A stretch of 64,000 bases of DNA. Source: an uncultured Flaviramulus sp. (lineage in GTDB: Bacteria > Bacteroidota > Bacteroidia > Flavobacteriales > Flavobacteriaceae). Both the position numbers and the translations under genes were made by a program. Position 1 is the stretch's first letter. Each line of letters begins with the position of its first letter. Shown here one piece after another: positions 37,154-44,359 of the stretch. The DNA lies in the NCBI GenBank assembly GCA_947495125.1, contig CANLXL010000003.1, positions 186,001-250,000 on the forward strand. Direction: 5' to 3'. Below the pieces are notes generated by a model. The model did no database searches and was not told the DNA's origin. It saw only the letters and a list, made by a program, of their open reading frames with translations.

Positions 37154-38488
37154 TTAGTTGTTTTGTGAAAGCGGTATAAATATTTTTCTAAATTTTATAA
37201 TTAACGGAAATCCTCTCGCCACAATCCAAAGTGTAATCCCAATAAAAATGGCATAAAGTTTATAATCGAAATGATCGAGAACAAACAAAACCGGTACAAA
37301 AACCAGGAATGTAGCTATTAATAAAAGGTTCCGCAGGTATTTCATTTTTCCTAACCCTTTAAAGATCCCATCAAAAATAAAAGCTAAAGCGCAAAGTGGT
37401 TGCATTAAAAGAACCAACCAAAACACCTCGTAGAAGGCCGCTAAAACTTCGGGGTCCTTTGTAAAAATCGTTCCTAAAGGGTAGTACAAACAGGCACCAA
37501 TAATGCCCGTGACCAGCCCCATAACAAGTCCATATTTAATAAGTTTGTTACTTAAAGCTACAAGTAACCCATATTGCTTTGCACCAAAGAGTTTTCCCGA
37601 TAGAATGTTTCCCGCACTGGAATAACCATCAATAATAAAGGCGCCCAGAAACCACAAATTTATGGCAATGGTATAGGCAGCAATATAGGCTGCCCTATAA
37701 CTGGTTGCAAATGCGCTGGCAAAGTAAAGGGTAACATTTAGAGCCACGGTACGCACAAATAGGTTCAGTATCATAATGATAAAACGCTTGATCTCTTTAT
37801 TAAAGGGGAAACTTAGTTTTAATGGAATGCTCGTTTTTTTAAGTAGAAAATACGCCGATAAAACCGCCATGATGCCTTGGGCAATAACACTGGCATAAGC
37901 CGCACCCTCAATGTGCATCGGAGCGATAACCCCGGAGATACCGTATACCAAAACAACATCTAACACTATATTTAATAAGGCCCCAATAATGGCGATAACC
38001 ATAGGATAGTAGGTGTTTTGAAGCCCTCTAAACGCTCCAAAAACTGCAATGGTAAACAGTGTAAACGGGAATCCGAATACGCGTATCTTATAATAGAGGA
38101 CGCTGTATTCTAAAATGAGGTCTTCGGCATTATAGAGTCTGAATATGGATTCTGAAATGGGATAAGTTCCTATGATTATTAAAATACTAAGTGAGGTAAT
38201 GATAAAAATAGCTTGGGCCGGAAGGTTTTTTATTTGGTCTATCTTTCTGGCTCCAACATATTGCGATACAATAGAAGAAATGGCACTACGGGTTTGTCCC
38301 AGAACCCAGATAAGCATCGACATAAAGGTGGTAACGATACCTACAGCGGCCAAGGCTTCGGTCGCATTCATTTTAATATTGCCAACTATAGCAGCATCAG
38401 TTAAGGATAAAATAGGCTCCGATATGCCTGAAATTAATGCAGGAACAGCAAGCTTATTAATATGTTTAAAACTTATTTGACTATTCAC
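37154..38488 (-). CDS. MATE family efflux transporter
   Basis: 444 aa with about 12 membrane helices in two similar halves; N-terminal KHINKLAVPALISGISEPIL, then LSLTDAAIVGN, GQTRSAISSIVSQYVGA in half one and SSAGNILSGKLFGAKQYG in half two. DinF/NorM-type cation-coupled drug exporters share this layout. Substrate unknown. It is translationally linked to the upstream GNAT gene by a 4-nt ATGA overlap. Confidence 0.93.
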   Translation of the reverse strand: MNSQISFKHINKLAVPALISGISEPILSLTDAAIVGNIKMNATEALAAVGIVTTFMSMLIWVLGQTRSAISSIVSQYVGARKIDQIKNLPAQAIFIITSLSILIIIGTYPISESIFRLYNAEDLILEYSVLYYKIRVFGFPFTLFTIAVFGAFRGLQNTYYPMVIAIIGALLNIVLDVVLVYGISGVIAPMHIEGAAYASVIAQGIMAVLSAYFLLKKTSIPLKLSFPFNKEIKRFIIMILNLFVRTVALNVTLYFASAFATSYRAAYIAAYTIAINLWFLGAFIIDGYSSAGNILSGKLFGAKQYGLLVALSNKLIKYGLVMGLVTGIIGACLYYPLGTIFTKDPEVLAAFYEVFWLVLLMQPLCALAFIFDGIFKGLGKMKYLRNLLLIATFLVFVPVLFVLDHFDYKLYAIFIGITLWIVARGFPLIIKFRKIFIPLSQNN

Positions 38489-38985
38489 AATTTCAGTTCA
38501 TAACAGTAAAACGGATAGACGCTTTGCTTAGGGAAAAAGATATTTCCTAAACGTTTATAGCCTCGTTTTTCATAAAATGTTTGATTTCTAAGATTCTTTG
38601 AAAAGGTATCCAGTCGTATGGACGGGTGTCCGTTCTTTTTGGCAAGACCTTCGGCAAAAGCCATGAGCTGTTGCGCGCAGCCCTGACCTTGATAACGCGG
38701 GTCTATCGCCAAGCGGTGAATATAGATATTGTTATGGTTTTCGGTTAACCAGGAAACAGGCAGGTATTCATCGTCCATAAAGGTTGAAATAACGATGCAA
38801 CCTATCAGCTCCTTTTGGTTTTCCAACACATATAATTCGCCTCTTAAAACATCATTTTCAAAAGCGGTACTATTAGGGTAGTGTTCATTCCACTGGTAAA
38901 TACCCTGCTGCACCATAGTTTTGGCACAGGCCTTTGTGATGTCTATAATCCTTTCTATATCTTTAACCGTTCCTTTACGAATCAT
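38485..38985 (-). CDS. GNAT family N-acetyltransferase
   Basis: 166 aa acetyl-CoA-dependent acyltransferase. The A motif RLAIDPRYQGQGCAQQLM (R/Q-x-x-G-x-G/A type), IRLDTFSKNLRNQTFYEKRGY and the N-terminal MIRKGTVKDIERI are typical. Substrate unknown. Overlap with the MATE gene could mean the pair handles a toxic small molecule, by modification and export, but this is inference. Divergent from a UspA gene. Confidence 0.9.
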   Translation of the reverse strand: MIRKGTVKDIERIIDITKACAKTMVQQGIYQWNEHYPNSTAFENDVLRGELYVLENQKELIGCIVISTFMDDEYLPVSWLTENHNNIYIHRLAIDPRYQGQGCAQQLMAFAEGLAKKNGHPSIRLDTFSKNLRNQTFYEKRGYKRLGNIFFPKQSVYPFYCYELKL

Positions 38986-38995
38986 TTTTAATGTT

Positions 38996-39003
38996 TACTT
39001 TTG
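38996..39003 (+). promoter_or_regulatory. -7 promoter box for the UspA gene
   Basis: TACTTTTG fits TAnnTTTG, 41 nt before the ATG. A -33 element is only suggested by a TTT-containing string around 38974. Confidence 0.4.
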
Positions 39004-39043
39004 CATAAATATCGCTGTAAATTTAGGCTTTAAATTATTTATT

Positions 39044-39838
39044 ATGAAGAATATTTTAGTTCCCGTTGGCTCATCGAAAAATGCGATCAGCCATTTACAA
39101 TACGCTGTAGATTTTGCTGAAGCTTTTAACGCCAAACTTTTTATTGTACAGGTCTATAATGTATATACCAAAGCAGGAACTATGATTCGGGTCGATGAGA
39201 TCATTGAACGTGAAAGTCGCGCTTTTTTAAACGATCTGGTTTCAAAAATTGACACCAAAGATGTTGAGGTTGTGGTTAAAACGTTAAAAGGAAAACTCGT
39301 TGACACTTTGGAGTTGGCCTGTAGAACAGCCAATATTGATTTGATCCTTGTAGAGCCTAGAACAAACTCTATTAAAGATGAAGTTTTCTTAGGGAAAACA
39401 TCGGGTAAAATAATTAAGCAAACAGATATTCCGGCACTTATTGTTCCGGAAGGTTATGGTTTTAAGCCCTTGAAAAAGGGGTTATTAGCGATTAAATCGG
39501 CCAGTATTAAAAAGGAAGATGCTTTAGTTCCTCTGCTTAGTGTTAAGGATAATTTTAACGCGGTCATCGACTTACTCATGGTAAAAACACCATACTATAA
39601 AGACGGTGATTTTGAAGTTGAAAAGAATTTAACCGATTTTGTGAACGATACAACAATCACAGAAAACGCCACCACCTTCCAGGGAGTTTTACAACATTTG
39701 CAATCGTTTAACCCGGACTTTTTATGTGTGGTAAGACGCAGAAGAGGATTCTTTACTAAAAAATGGGAGAAGAATGTGATCCTGAAAAAGGATTTTTCGA
39801 GTGCGATTCCGGTTTTGGTGTTAAGGGGGTTGAAATAA
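39044..39838 (+). CDS. Universal stress protein, UspA family
   Basis: 264 aa. Starts MKNILVPVGSSKNAISHLQYAVDFA, a typical UspA nucleotide-fold opening; a second, more degenerate half (GLLAIKSASIKKEDALVP onward) makes it a tandem-domain member. The ATG at 39044 was chosen over an upstream in-frame start at 38921, which would place 41 unconserved residues before the fold. Role: stress survival, usually nucleotide-binding. Confidence 0.88.
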   Translation: MKNILVPVGSSKNAISHLQYAVDFAEAFNAKLFIVQVYNVYTKAGTMIRVDEIIERESRAFLNDLVSKIDTKDVEVVVKTLKGKLVDTLELACRTANIDLILVEPRTNSIKDEVFLGKTSGKIIKQTDIPALIVPEGYGFKPLKKGLLAIKSASIKKEDALVPLLSVKDNFNAVIDLLMVKTPYYKDGDFEVEKNLTDFVNDTTITENATTFQGVLQHLQSFNPDFLCVVRRRRGFFTKKWEKNVILKKDFSSAIPVLVLRGLK

Positions 39839-39878
39839 TTTGAGTTGGGTGCGTCTGGTGGGTTAGAAAAATCTATTT

Positions 39879-40176
39879 TTAACTCTTAATTGCTGCCTCT
39901 AGATCATTTGGATCTTGCTTGTTATTCCAGAACAATAGTAATTCTAACACATCATTATCTAGTATCCTATAAATTAAAGTGGTTTGTTTTGAGATTACCA
40001 AATATAAATCACCGCTTTCTGAAGGTCTGCCTAACAATGGAAATTCACTAAGTTTTTCTATGACCTCATCGACTAAGTCTATAAAACGTAAAGCCTCTTT
40101 AGTCGTCCATTTTTTTAATATAAAGTCTCTCTGCTTGAAAAGTTAATTCAGCTGTTTCTGTCCAAACTATGTTCAT
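39879..40176 (-). pseudogene. RelE/ParE-family toxin, frameshifted
   Basis: Starts MNIVWTETAELTFQAERLYIKK and stops after 25 codons. Reading one base over after a run of seven Ts (As in the gene, 40110-40116) continues as WTTKEALRFIDLVDEVIEKL, then FPLLGRP, TTLIYRIL, LLLFWNNKQDP and ends AAIKS: a full ParE/RelE toxin of about 99 codons (298 nt, one more than a multiple of three). One extra A in the homopolymer explains it. It begins 6 nt after the antitoxin stop. Sequencing error, real inactivation or slippage-based expression are all possible. Confidence 0.8.
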
Positions 40177-40182
40177 TAAATT

Positions 40183-40428
40183 CTAGGAAAGATCATATTT
40201 TGCTCTAATATCTGCCATAACTTCTTTGTGTGACCTTGATTTACCTTTAGTCGAATCTTCCTTACTTTTTGACAAAAGTCTTTTTATCGGTTCCGGGAGC
40301 TCATCATAAGGGTCTAAAGAAGTTTCTATTTCCTTCTTAAAGAACTTTTCCAGCTTATCTAACTTTTCTGCACTGGCAACCTTCATTAATTGTTCAATAA
40401 ACTTATATTTTCTAGTCGTTAAATCCAT
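40183..40428 (-). CDS. Antitoxin-like protein of a RelE/ParE module
   Basis: 81 aa, highly charged and helical (RKYKFIEQLMKVASAEKLDKL, EIETSLDPYDELPEPI, EVMADIRAKYDLS). This is the size and style of flavobacterial antitoxins encoded just before RelE/ParE toxins; the following toxin frame supports the call. I see no clear DNA-binding motif, so it may bind the toxin only. A dyad CATAGT/ACTATG at 40497-40514 upstream is a conceivable autoregulatory site. Confidence 0.72.
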   Translation of the reverse strand: MDLTTRKYKFIEQLMKVASAEKLDKLEKFFKKEIETSLDPYDELPEPIKRLLSKSKEDSTKGKSRSHKEVMADIRAKYDLS

Positions 40429-40496
40429 GATTACCGGGTTTCTCTAACAAATATAACAATTTTTATACCCAAAATCTTATGAAACGGCCTCACTAT

Positions 40497-40514
40497 CATA
40501 GTACGAGAACTATG
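40497..40514. promoter_or_regulatory. Inverted repeat upstream of the antitoxin
   Basis: CATAGT-ACGAGA-ACTATG, about 70-86 nt before the antitoxin start. Followed on the plus strand by a T-run, so it could alternatively be a terminator-like hairpin. Confidence 0.3.
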
Positions 40515-40647
40515 GTTTTTTATATTTCTTTAAAGCGTATAAATTCTTATTGAATGATTTAAATACGAATCACAGCTATAAATACTTAAACAATGACTTT
40601 TTACATCTGTATTTTTGAATTCTTGAAAAAGACTGTAGAGGATTAAC

Positions 40648-40935
40648 TTATTTGGTAGTTCCTTGTAACCATGCCGTCAAGCCATCCAATTCGCCATGCG
40701 GGTAACTGGCCAAAAGAATTTTACTTAACCAATAGATCGCACTTTGCATTTGCTCGCTTTTATAATGCCGTTTTTCCAATTGGGTAAGCAGGGTGATACT
40801 TTCCAATAACGATTCCTGCATATAGGCAAGTTCGTTGAGGTCACTAACGGGTAGTTTTATATAATGGTGTTTGGTCTCAGGATCTGTTTGCAAGGTTTGG
40901 TAATACTGGGACTTAAATTCTTCTGCATTCATCAT
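40648..40935 (-). CDS. Hypothetical 95-aa protein
   Basis: Helical, soluble, no motif that I recognise: MMNAEEFKSQYYQTLQTDPE, LAYMQESLLESITLLTQ, SAIYWLSKILLASYPHGELD. Codon use and length look like a real gene, and it lies between the toxin-antitoxin pair and an XRE gene. Two adjacent ATGs leave the start ambiguous by one codon. Confidence 0.6.
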   Translation of the reverse strand: MMNAEEFKSQYYQTLQTDPETKHHYIKLPVSDLNELAYMQESLLESITLLTQLEKRHYKSEQMQSAIYWLSKILLASYPHGELDGLTAWLQGTTK

Positions 40936-40993
40936 AAGGCTATTCTATAGGGTTATAAAAACACCGGTCTTTGGGTTTAATAATCAAATATAT

Positions 40994-41022
40994 AAAATTA
41001 TAGCATTATATGCTATAATTTT
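40994..41022. promoter_or_regulatory. Large palindrome upstream of XRE gene
   Basis: AAAATTATAGCA-TTATA-TGCTATAATTTT, 12-bp perfect arms. It lies 26 nt before the HTH gene start and 59 nt from the start of the divergent 95-aa gene, the position expected of an autoregulatory operator that could control both directions. Confidence 0.6.
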
Positions 41023-41050
41023 AATTCGATTATAACCCGACCTTGCTTTG

Positions 41051-41281
41051 GTGAGAAAAAACACAAATACCGAGTTTGTAATACTCTTTGGAGAAAACCT
41101 TAGAAAAATTAGAAAAAGCAAAAAGATGAGTATGGAACAACTTGCTCATCAATCTAATACTGAATATTCTCAAATTAGCAGAATAGAAAAAGGACAAATA
41201 AATACTTCTATTAGTACAGCAAAAATATTGGCTGATTCGTTGGGTATTGAAGTTTATGAATTGTTTCGGTTTGAAGATTAG
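41051..41281 (+). CDS. XRE family helix-turn-helix regulator
   Basis: 76 aa (from GTG 41051; a TTG at 41048 is also possible). The HTH_3 domain fills the protein: LFGENLRKIRKSKKMSMEQL, ... SQISRIEKGQINTSISTAK, ILADSLGIEVYELF. No ATG precedes the domain. No effector domain. The palindrome just upstream is the likely binding site. Such small regulators often sit next to mobile or toxin-antitoxin DNA, as here. Confidence 0.85.
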   Translation: MRKNTNTEFVILFGENLRKIRKSKKMSMEQLAHQSNTEYSQISRIEKGQINTSISTAKILADSLGIEVYELFRFED

Positions 41282-41444
41282 GTTTAAAATTCAAATCATA
41301 GACATTACGTCATTTAAATGAACCTCGCTAAGATAAAAGCCGGTTGGTCTTATTATAAATAAATTATATTTGAATTGGAAATAGACGCAATTAATGGTGT
41401 TTATTTACTAGTTGTATACAATTAAAACCATCCTTAAAAACAAC

Positions 41445-42341
41445 ATGATTTTACCAAAAAGCGACTTCCTAAAAGCAAGAGATTTTATATTGACAAATGC
41501 ACGCATGATTGAAAGACGTTTATTTGATTTTCATTTTGCAAACGGAAATAGGAATGGTGTTTTTCACGCCGTTTATGCTTACCGAAATTCTGATGGCGGA
41601 TTTGGACATGGCATGGAACCAGATACGGCATCACCGGAAAGTCAACCCCTCTTTAGCATTATGGCTCTTGAAACGCTTGATGAAGTTGGTTATCTGACCA
41701 AAGAAATAATTCTAAAGGATTTTATGCCCTATTTTGAAAGTATAACGACAGAAAAAGGTGGAATTCCGTGGATGTTTAGACCCAAAAGCATCTATCCCTG
41801 TGAAGCGCATTTCAAAACAGTTAAAGAATGGAGTGCTTTAAGTACCACTGCACCACTACTTGGCATTTTGGAAAAATATGAGATTGATATTCCCTGGATG
41901 AAAAAAGCAGAACAGTTTGTTTGGGGTGAATTTGAGAGAATAAAGGATAAACATGTTTTTTGCTATTTATGTGTCCCGAGATGGCTAACTTTTTTAAAGC
42001 ATACTAAAAGTCGAGATAAAGCACAAAAAACAATCAATGACTTAAAAAACTGGATATCAAATAACAAAATAATTTGCGACGATAAATCTGATGAAGGTTG
42101 GGGACTTTACGGAAAACCGCACCATTTAAATTATGCAACATCTCCCGAAAGCATTCTATATTCGTTATTTACAAAAGAGACTATCGAAGCTGACATAAAA
42201 GAATTAATTAACAGGCAAAAAGAAGATGGGCGATGGGATACCTGGTATGGCATCAGTGAAGGAACAAAATTAGAGTGGGCGGGTATACAAACATTATGGG
42301 TTTTGAAGGTGCTGAAAAACTATGATAGCATTGAAGAATAA
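41445..42341 (+). CDS. Prenyltransferase/terpenoid-cyclase-like toroid protein
   Basis: 298 aa. It has QW-like repeats typical of alpha/alpha toroids: AYRNSDGGFGHGMEP near the N-terminus and NRQKEDGRWDTWYG near the C-terminus, plus KGGIPWMF. Start MILPKSDFLKARDF at 41445 was preferred over a TTG at 41412. The fold includes prenyltransferases, squalene cyclases and inert relatives; no acidic cyclase motif (DxDD) is seen, so catalytic activity is uncertain. Monocistronic; a hairpin follows. Confidence 0.7.
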   Translation: MILPKSDFLKARDFILTNARMIERRLFDFHFANGNRNGVFHAVYAYRNSDGGFGHGMEPDTASPESQPLFSIMALETLDEVGYLTKEIILKDFMPYFESITTEKGGIPWMFRPKSIYPCEAHFKTVKEWSALSTTAPLLGILEKYEIDIPWMKKAEQFVWGEFERIKDKHVFCYLCVPRWLTFLKHTKSRDKAQKTINDLKNWISNNKIICDDKSDEGWGLYGKPHHLNYATSPESILYSLFTKETIEADIKELINRQKEDGRWDTWYGISEGTKLEWAGIQTLWVLKVLKNYDSIEE

Positions 42342-42400
42342 AAACCACACGCAACAATGGTAATCGTGGCACAAGGCTCTAAAAAACATAAAATATAACC

Positions 42401-42432
42401 CAAACGCTCCTTTTTAAGGGGCTTTTGTTTTT
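42401..42432 (+). terminator. Terminator after the toroid-fold gene
   Basis: Imperfect stem CAAA.GC.CCTT / AAGG.GC.TTTG with a TTT loop and trailing Ts, 60 nt past the stop. Confidence 0.65.
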
Positions 42433-42449
42433 AGAAACATTATTTTCTG

Positions 42450-42690
42450 TTAAATATTCAAGACTGTTAATGGTCTTATTATAGGTGATATTAGGGCTTT
42501 TAGTTGTAAAATAAAATGACGAACTCCTTTGGCATCACTTTTCACGGTTTTTGTAATGAACTTTAAGTACTTTTTAAGATTTTAAGCCATAGCTGACAGA
42601 TGCATAACCTTGTTAGCTTGCTCTATGCCAATGGTATTGATTTTTCTAAGCCCCATAAACTGGGTTAAGGTTCCAAACACGGTTCTACAG
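42450..42690 (-). pseudogene. Transposase C-terminal remnant, IS1182-like
   Basis: Read on the minus strand: RTVFGTLTQFMGLRKINTIG, then IEQANKVMHLSAMA, a stop (TAA at 42584-42582), NLKKYLKFITKTVKS, then LTVLNI and a final stop at 42450. The RKINTxGIxxANK...AMAxNLKKYLKF arrangement is that of an IS transposase C-terminus, with the expected Tyr codon of AMAYNLKKYLKF replaced by TAA. The N-terminal bulk is absent. It lies beside a tRNA gene with duplicated ends. Confidence 0.65.
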
Positions 42691-42765
42691 TGCTTTGCGG
42701 TTTGATTTATTTGACAACATGCAGATTTAAGGTTCCTTTCGTGTGATTTAAAAAACATCTCACCT

Positions 42766-42841
42766 ATTTGAAACAGCTTTGATACAACTATGGTCCCACT
42801 TAGGCTCTCTTCACTACGTTCAGGACAGGCTTCTCGCCCAT
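42766..42841. repeat. tRNA 3'-end repeat, distal copy
   Basis: ATTTGAAACAGCTTT (42766-42780), then TGGTCCCACTTAGGCTC (42791-42807; one mismatch to the tRNA 3' end), then a CTACGTTC...ACAGGCTTCTCGCCCAT block. Compared with copies at 42885 and 42996. Confidence 0.7.
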
Positions 42842-42853
42842 AATATGTAGAAA

Positions 42854-42879
42854 AAAACCCTTCCAAAAAGAAGGGTTTT
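42854..42879. terminator. Hairpin between tRNA-end repeats
   Basis: Perfect 10-bp stem AAAACCCTTC / GAAGGGTTTT with a CAAAAA loop; T-runs on both strands. It could terminate the tRNA transcript running leftward or a plus-strand transcript. Confidence 0.7.
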
Positions 42880-42884
42880 AACTG

Positions 42885-42936
42885 TGGTCCCACTTGGGCT
42901 CATCTCGACTACGTTCGATACAGGCTTCTCGCCCAT
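42885..42936. repeat. tRNA 3'-end repeat, middle copy
   Basis: TGGTCCCACTTGGGCTC (42885-42901) is identical to the 3' 17 nt of the tRNA gene including discriminator base, followed by a second CTACGTTC...ACAGGCTTCTCGCCCAT block (42902-42936). Confidence 0.75.
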
Positions 42937-42995
42937 CAAACTTTACGGCACAAAAAAAGCCATTTCACAAATTTGAAACAGCTTTCTTTTAATCG

Positions 42996-43069
42996 TGGTC
43001 CCACTTGGGCTCGAACCAAGGACCACCTGATTATGAGTCAGGTGCTCTAACCAACTGAGCTATGGGACC
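42996..43069 (-). tRNA. tRNA-Met(CAU)
   Basis: 74-nt cloverleaf: acceptor GGTCCCA/TGGGACC, D-arm GCTCAGTTGGTTAGAGC, anticodon stem CCTGA/TCAGG with loop CTCATAA (anticodon CAT at 43033-43035), T-arm CTTGG-TTCGAGC-CCAAG, discriminator A. CCA is not encoded. Elongator Met is likely, but a lysidine-modified tRNA-Ile(CAU) cannot be excluded without a classifier. Confidence 0.92.
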
Positions 43070-43231
43070 GAAATTGGCTGCAAATCTAATATTAATTTTA
43101 AAACTCTACAAGAAATTTATAAGTGAAACTCCAGAGGCTGTATAAAAAGTGATTTCAGACACTTGTTTTACTCTTGACCAAAGTATTACGTTATTGATAT
43201 TCAGAAAATTACTCAAGACATCACTTTCAAT

Positions 43232-43292
43232 CTCCCTGCTAAACTCTCCTCAAAAGGGAATGTCTCCTTTGAGGGGGCCACAGGGGTGTATT
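43232..43292. repeat. Degenerate REP-like repeat
   Basis: CTCCCTGCTAAACTCTCCTCAAAAGG ... CTCCTTTGAGGGGG ... CAGGGG: a hairpin-forming string (CTCAAAAGGGA/TCCTTTGAG) of the type dispersed between flavobacterial genes. It lies 3' of mce. Confidence 0.5.
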
Positions 43293-43320
43293 TTAAAAAT
43301 CTCATGTTACATTTAAATCG

Positions 43321-43725
43321 CTAACTCACAATTTCTTGACACAACTCTATCAAAACCCCATTCGTTGTCTTAGGATGTAAAAAAGCAACCAACTTATTAT
43401 CGGCTCCCTTTTTGGGTTTATCATTTAGTACAATAAAACCTTCTTTTTTTAATCGTTTTATTTCAGCTTCAATATCGGTAACATCAAAAGCAATATGGTG
43501 AATACCCTCTCCCCTTTTATTTATAAACTTGGCAATCGGACTATCTTCCTTTGTGGCTTCCAATAACTCTATTTTATTCTTCCCGACCTTAAAAAATGAG
43601 GTTTTAACCCCCTCACTTTCTACGGCTTCTGTCTTATAGGCTTGTTTACCGAACAACTTAGCATAGACCTCGTTTGAAGCCTCAAGGTCTTTAACCGCAA
43701 TACCAATGTGTTCAATCTTCTTCAT
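43321..43725 (-). CDS. mce: Methylmalonyl-CoA epimerase
   Basis: 134 aa VOC-fold enzyme interconverting (R)- and (S)-methylmalonyl-CoA in propionate metabolism. Seen: MKKIEHIGIAVKDLEASNEV, SFFKVGKNKIELLEAT, GEGIHHIAFDVTDIEAEI and GVLIELCQ, with metal ligands H6, His in IHHIAF and Glu in LIELCQ. ATG 43725 was chosen over an upstream start at 43752, as the fold begins there. Methylmalonyl-CoA mutase is not in this window. Confidence 0.92.
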   Translation of the reverse strand: MKKIEHIGIAVKDLEASNEVYAKLFGKQAYKTEAVESEGVKTSFFKVGKNKIELLEATKEDSPIAKFINKRGEGIHHIAFDVTDIEAEIKRLKKEGFIVLNDKPKKGADNKLVAFLHPKTTNGVLIELCQEIVS

Positions 43726-43791
43726 TACGTAGTCTTTCGTTTTAAGATACAACTTTCATCAACCAAAAGTAAGATAATCTTTAAATATCTG

Positions 43792-43799
43792 TATTTTTG
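43792..43799 (+). promoter_or_regulatory. -7 promoter box upstream of rbfA
   Basis: TATTTTTG fits TAnnTTTG, about 93 nt before the rbfA start. No -33 element is apparent. Confidence 0.4.
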
Positions 43800-43891
43800 C
43801 ATTATAAAATCTTTTAATAGGGTTTTAAACATATAAGGAACGCTTAGTCATAACAATTTGCAAAAGCCAATCTCCTTTAAAAAATAATAAG

Positions 43892-44287
43892 GTGGAAGAA
43901 AGTCAAAGACAAAAAAAAATAGCATCAGTATTGCAACGTGATTTGGTAGAGGTACTACAAAGTGCAGCCACTCAAGGCGGTATGCGCGGCATATTAATAT
44001 CGGTCTCTAAAGTAAAAGTAACGGTGGATCTTTCGGTAGCGAAAGTCTACCTAAGTATTTTTCCAAACGATAAGGCCAAAGAACTTATTGAAGGTATCGT
44101 ATCAAATGCGCCTTTAATCAAACACGAATTAGCACAACGTACCAAGCATCAATTAAGACGTATGCCGCAGCTGGAATTTTTTATTGACGATTCTTTAGAA
44201 TATATAGATCAAATTGAAAAATCCTTAAAAGGAAAAGACAACCCTCTTAAAGATCCCGACTTGCTTGACCAAAGGAAAAAATCATAA
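43892..44287 (+). CDS. rbfA: Ribosome-binding factor A
   Basis: 131 aa KH-like-fold 30S maturation factor. Seen: RQKKIASVLQRDLVEVLQ, VTVDLSVAKVYLSIFP, LAQRTKHQLRRMPQLEFFID and the C-terminal EYIDQIEKSL. Start GTG at 43892 (preceded by AATAATAAGG, a possible ribosome site). It precedes a LolC/E-type permease gene with a heptamer repeat between them. Confidence 0.95.
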   Translation: MEESQRQKKIASVLQRDLVEVLQSAATQGGMRGILISVSKVKVTVDLSVAKVYLSIFPNDKAKELIEGIVSNAPLIKHELAQRTKHQLRRMPQLEFFIDDSLEYIDQIEKSLKGKDNPLKDPDLLDQRKKS

Positions 44288-44306
44288 TCGTTTTAAAAAA
44301 AGTCTC

Positions 44307-44346
44307 ATCCCTTATCCCTTATCCCTTATGCCTTATCCCTTATCCC
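44307..44346. repeat. TTATCCC tandem heptamer repeat
   Basis: Five full 7-bp units plus a partial one: four are TTATCCC and the middle is TTATGCC. It occupies most of the rbfA-permease spacer, ending 13 nt before the permease start. Confidence 0.85.
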
Positions 44347-44359
44347 GTAAAAACAATAA

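Noticed and set aside
42582-42893. 103-codon minus-strand frame as an intact gene
   Set aside because: N-terminal part with ACPERSEES is translated repeat/tRNA-end DNA, a known artefact pattern; only the C-terminal part is real, as a transposase remnant.
42791-42901. Two further tRNA genes
   Set aside because: Only the 3' 17 nt are present in each; no D-arm or anticodon arm can be folded.
44307-44346. CRISPR-like array
   Set aside because: Seven-base tandem units without spacers; no cas genes in the window.
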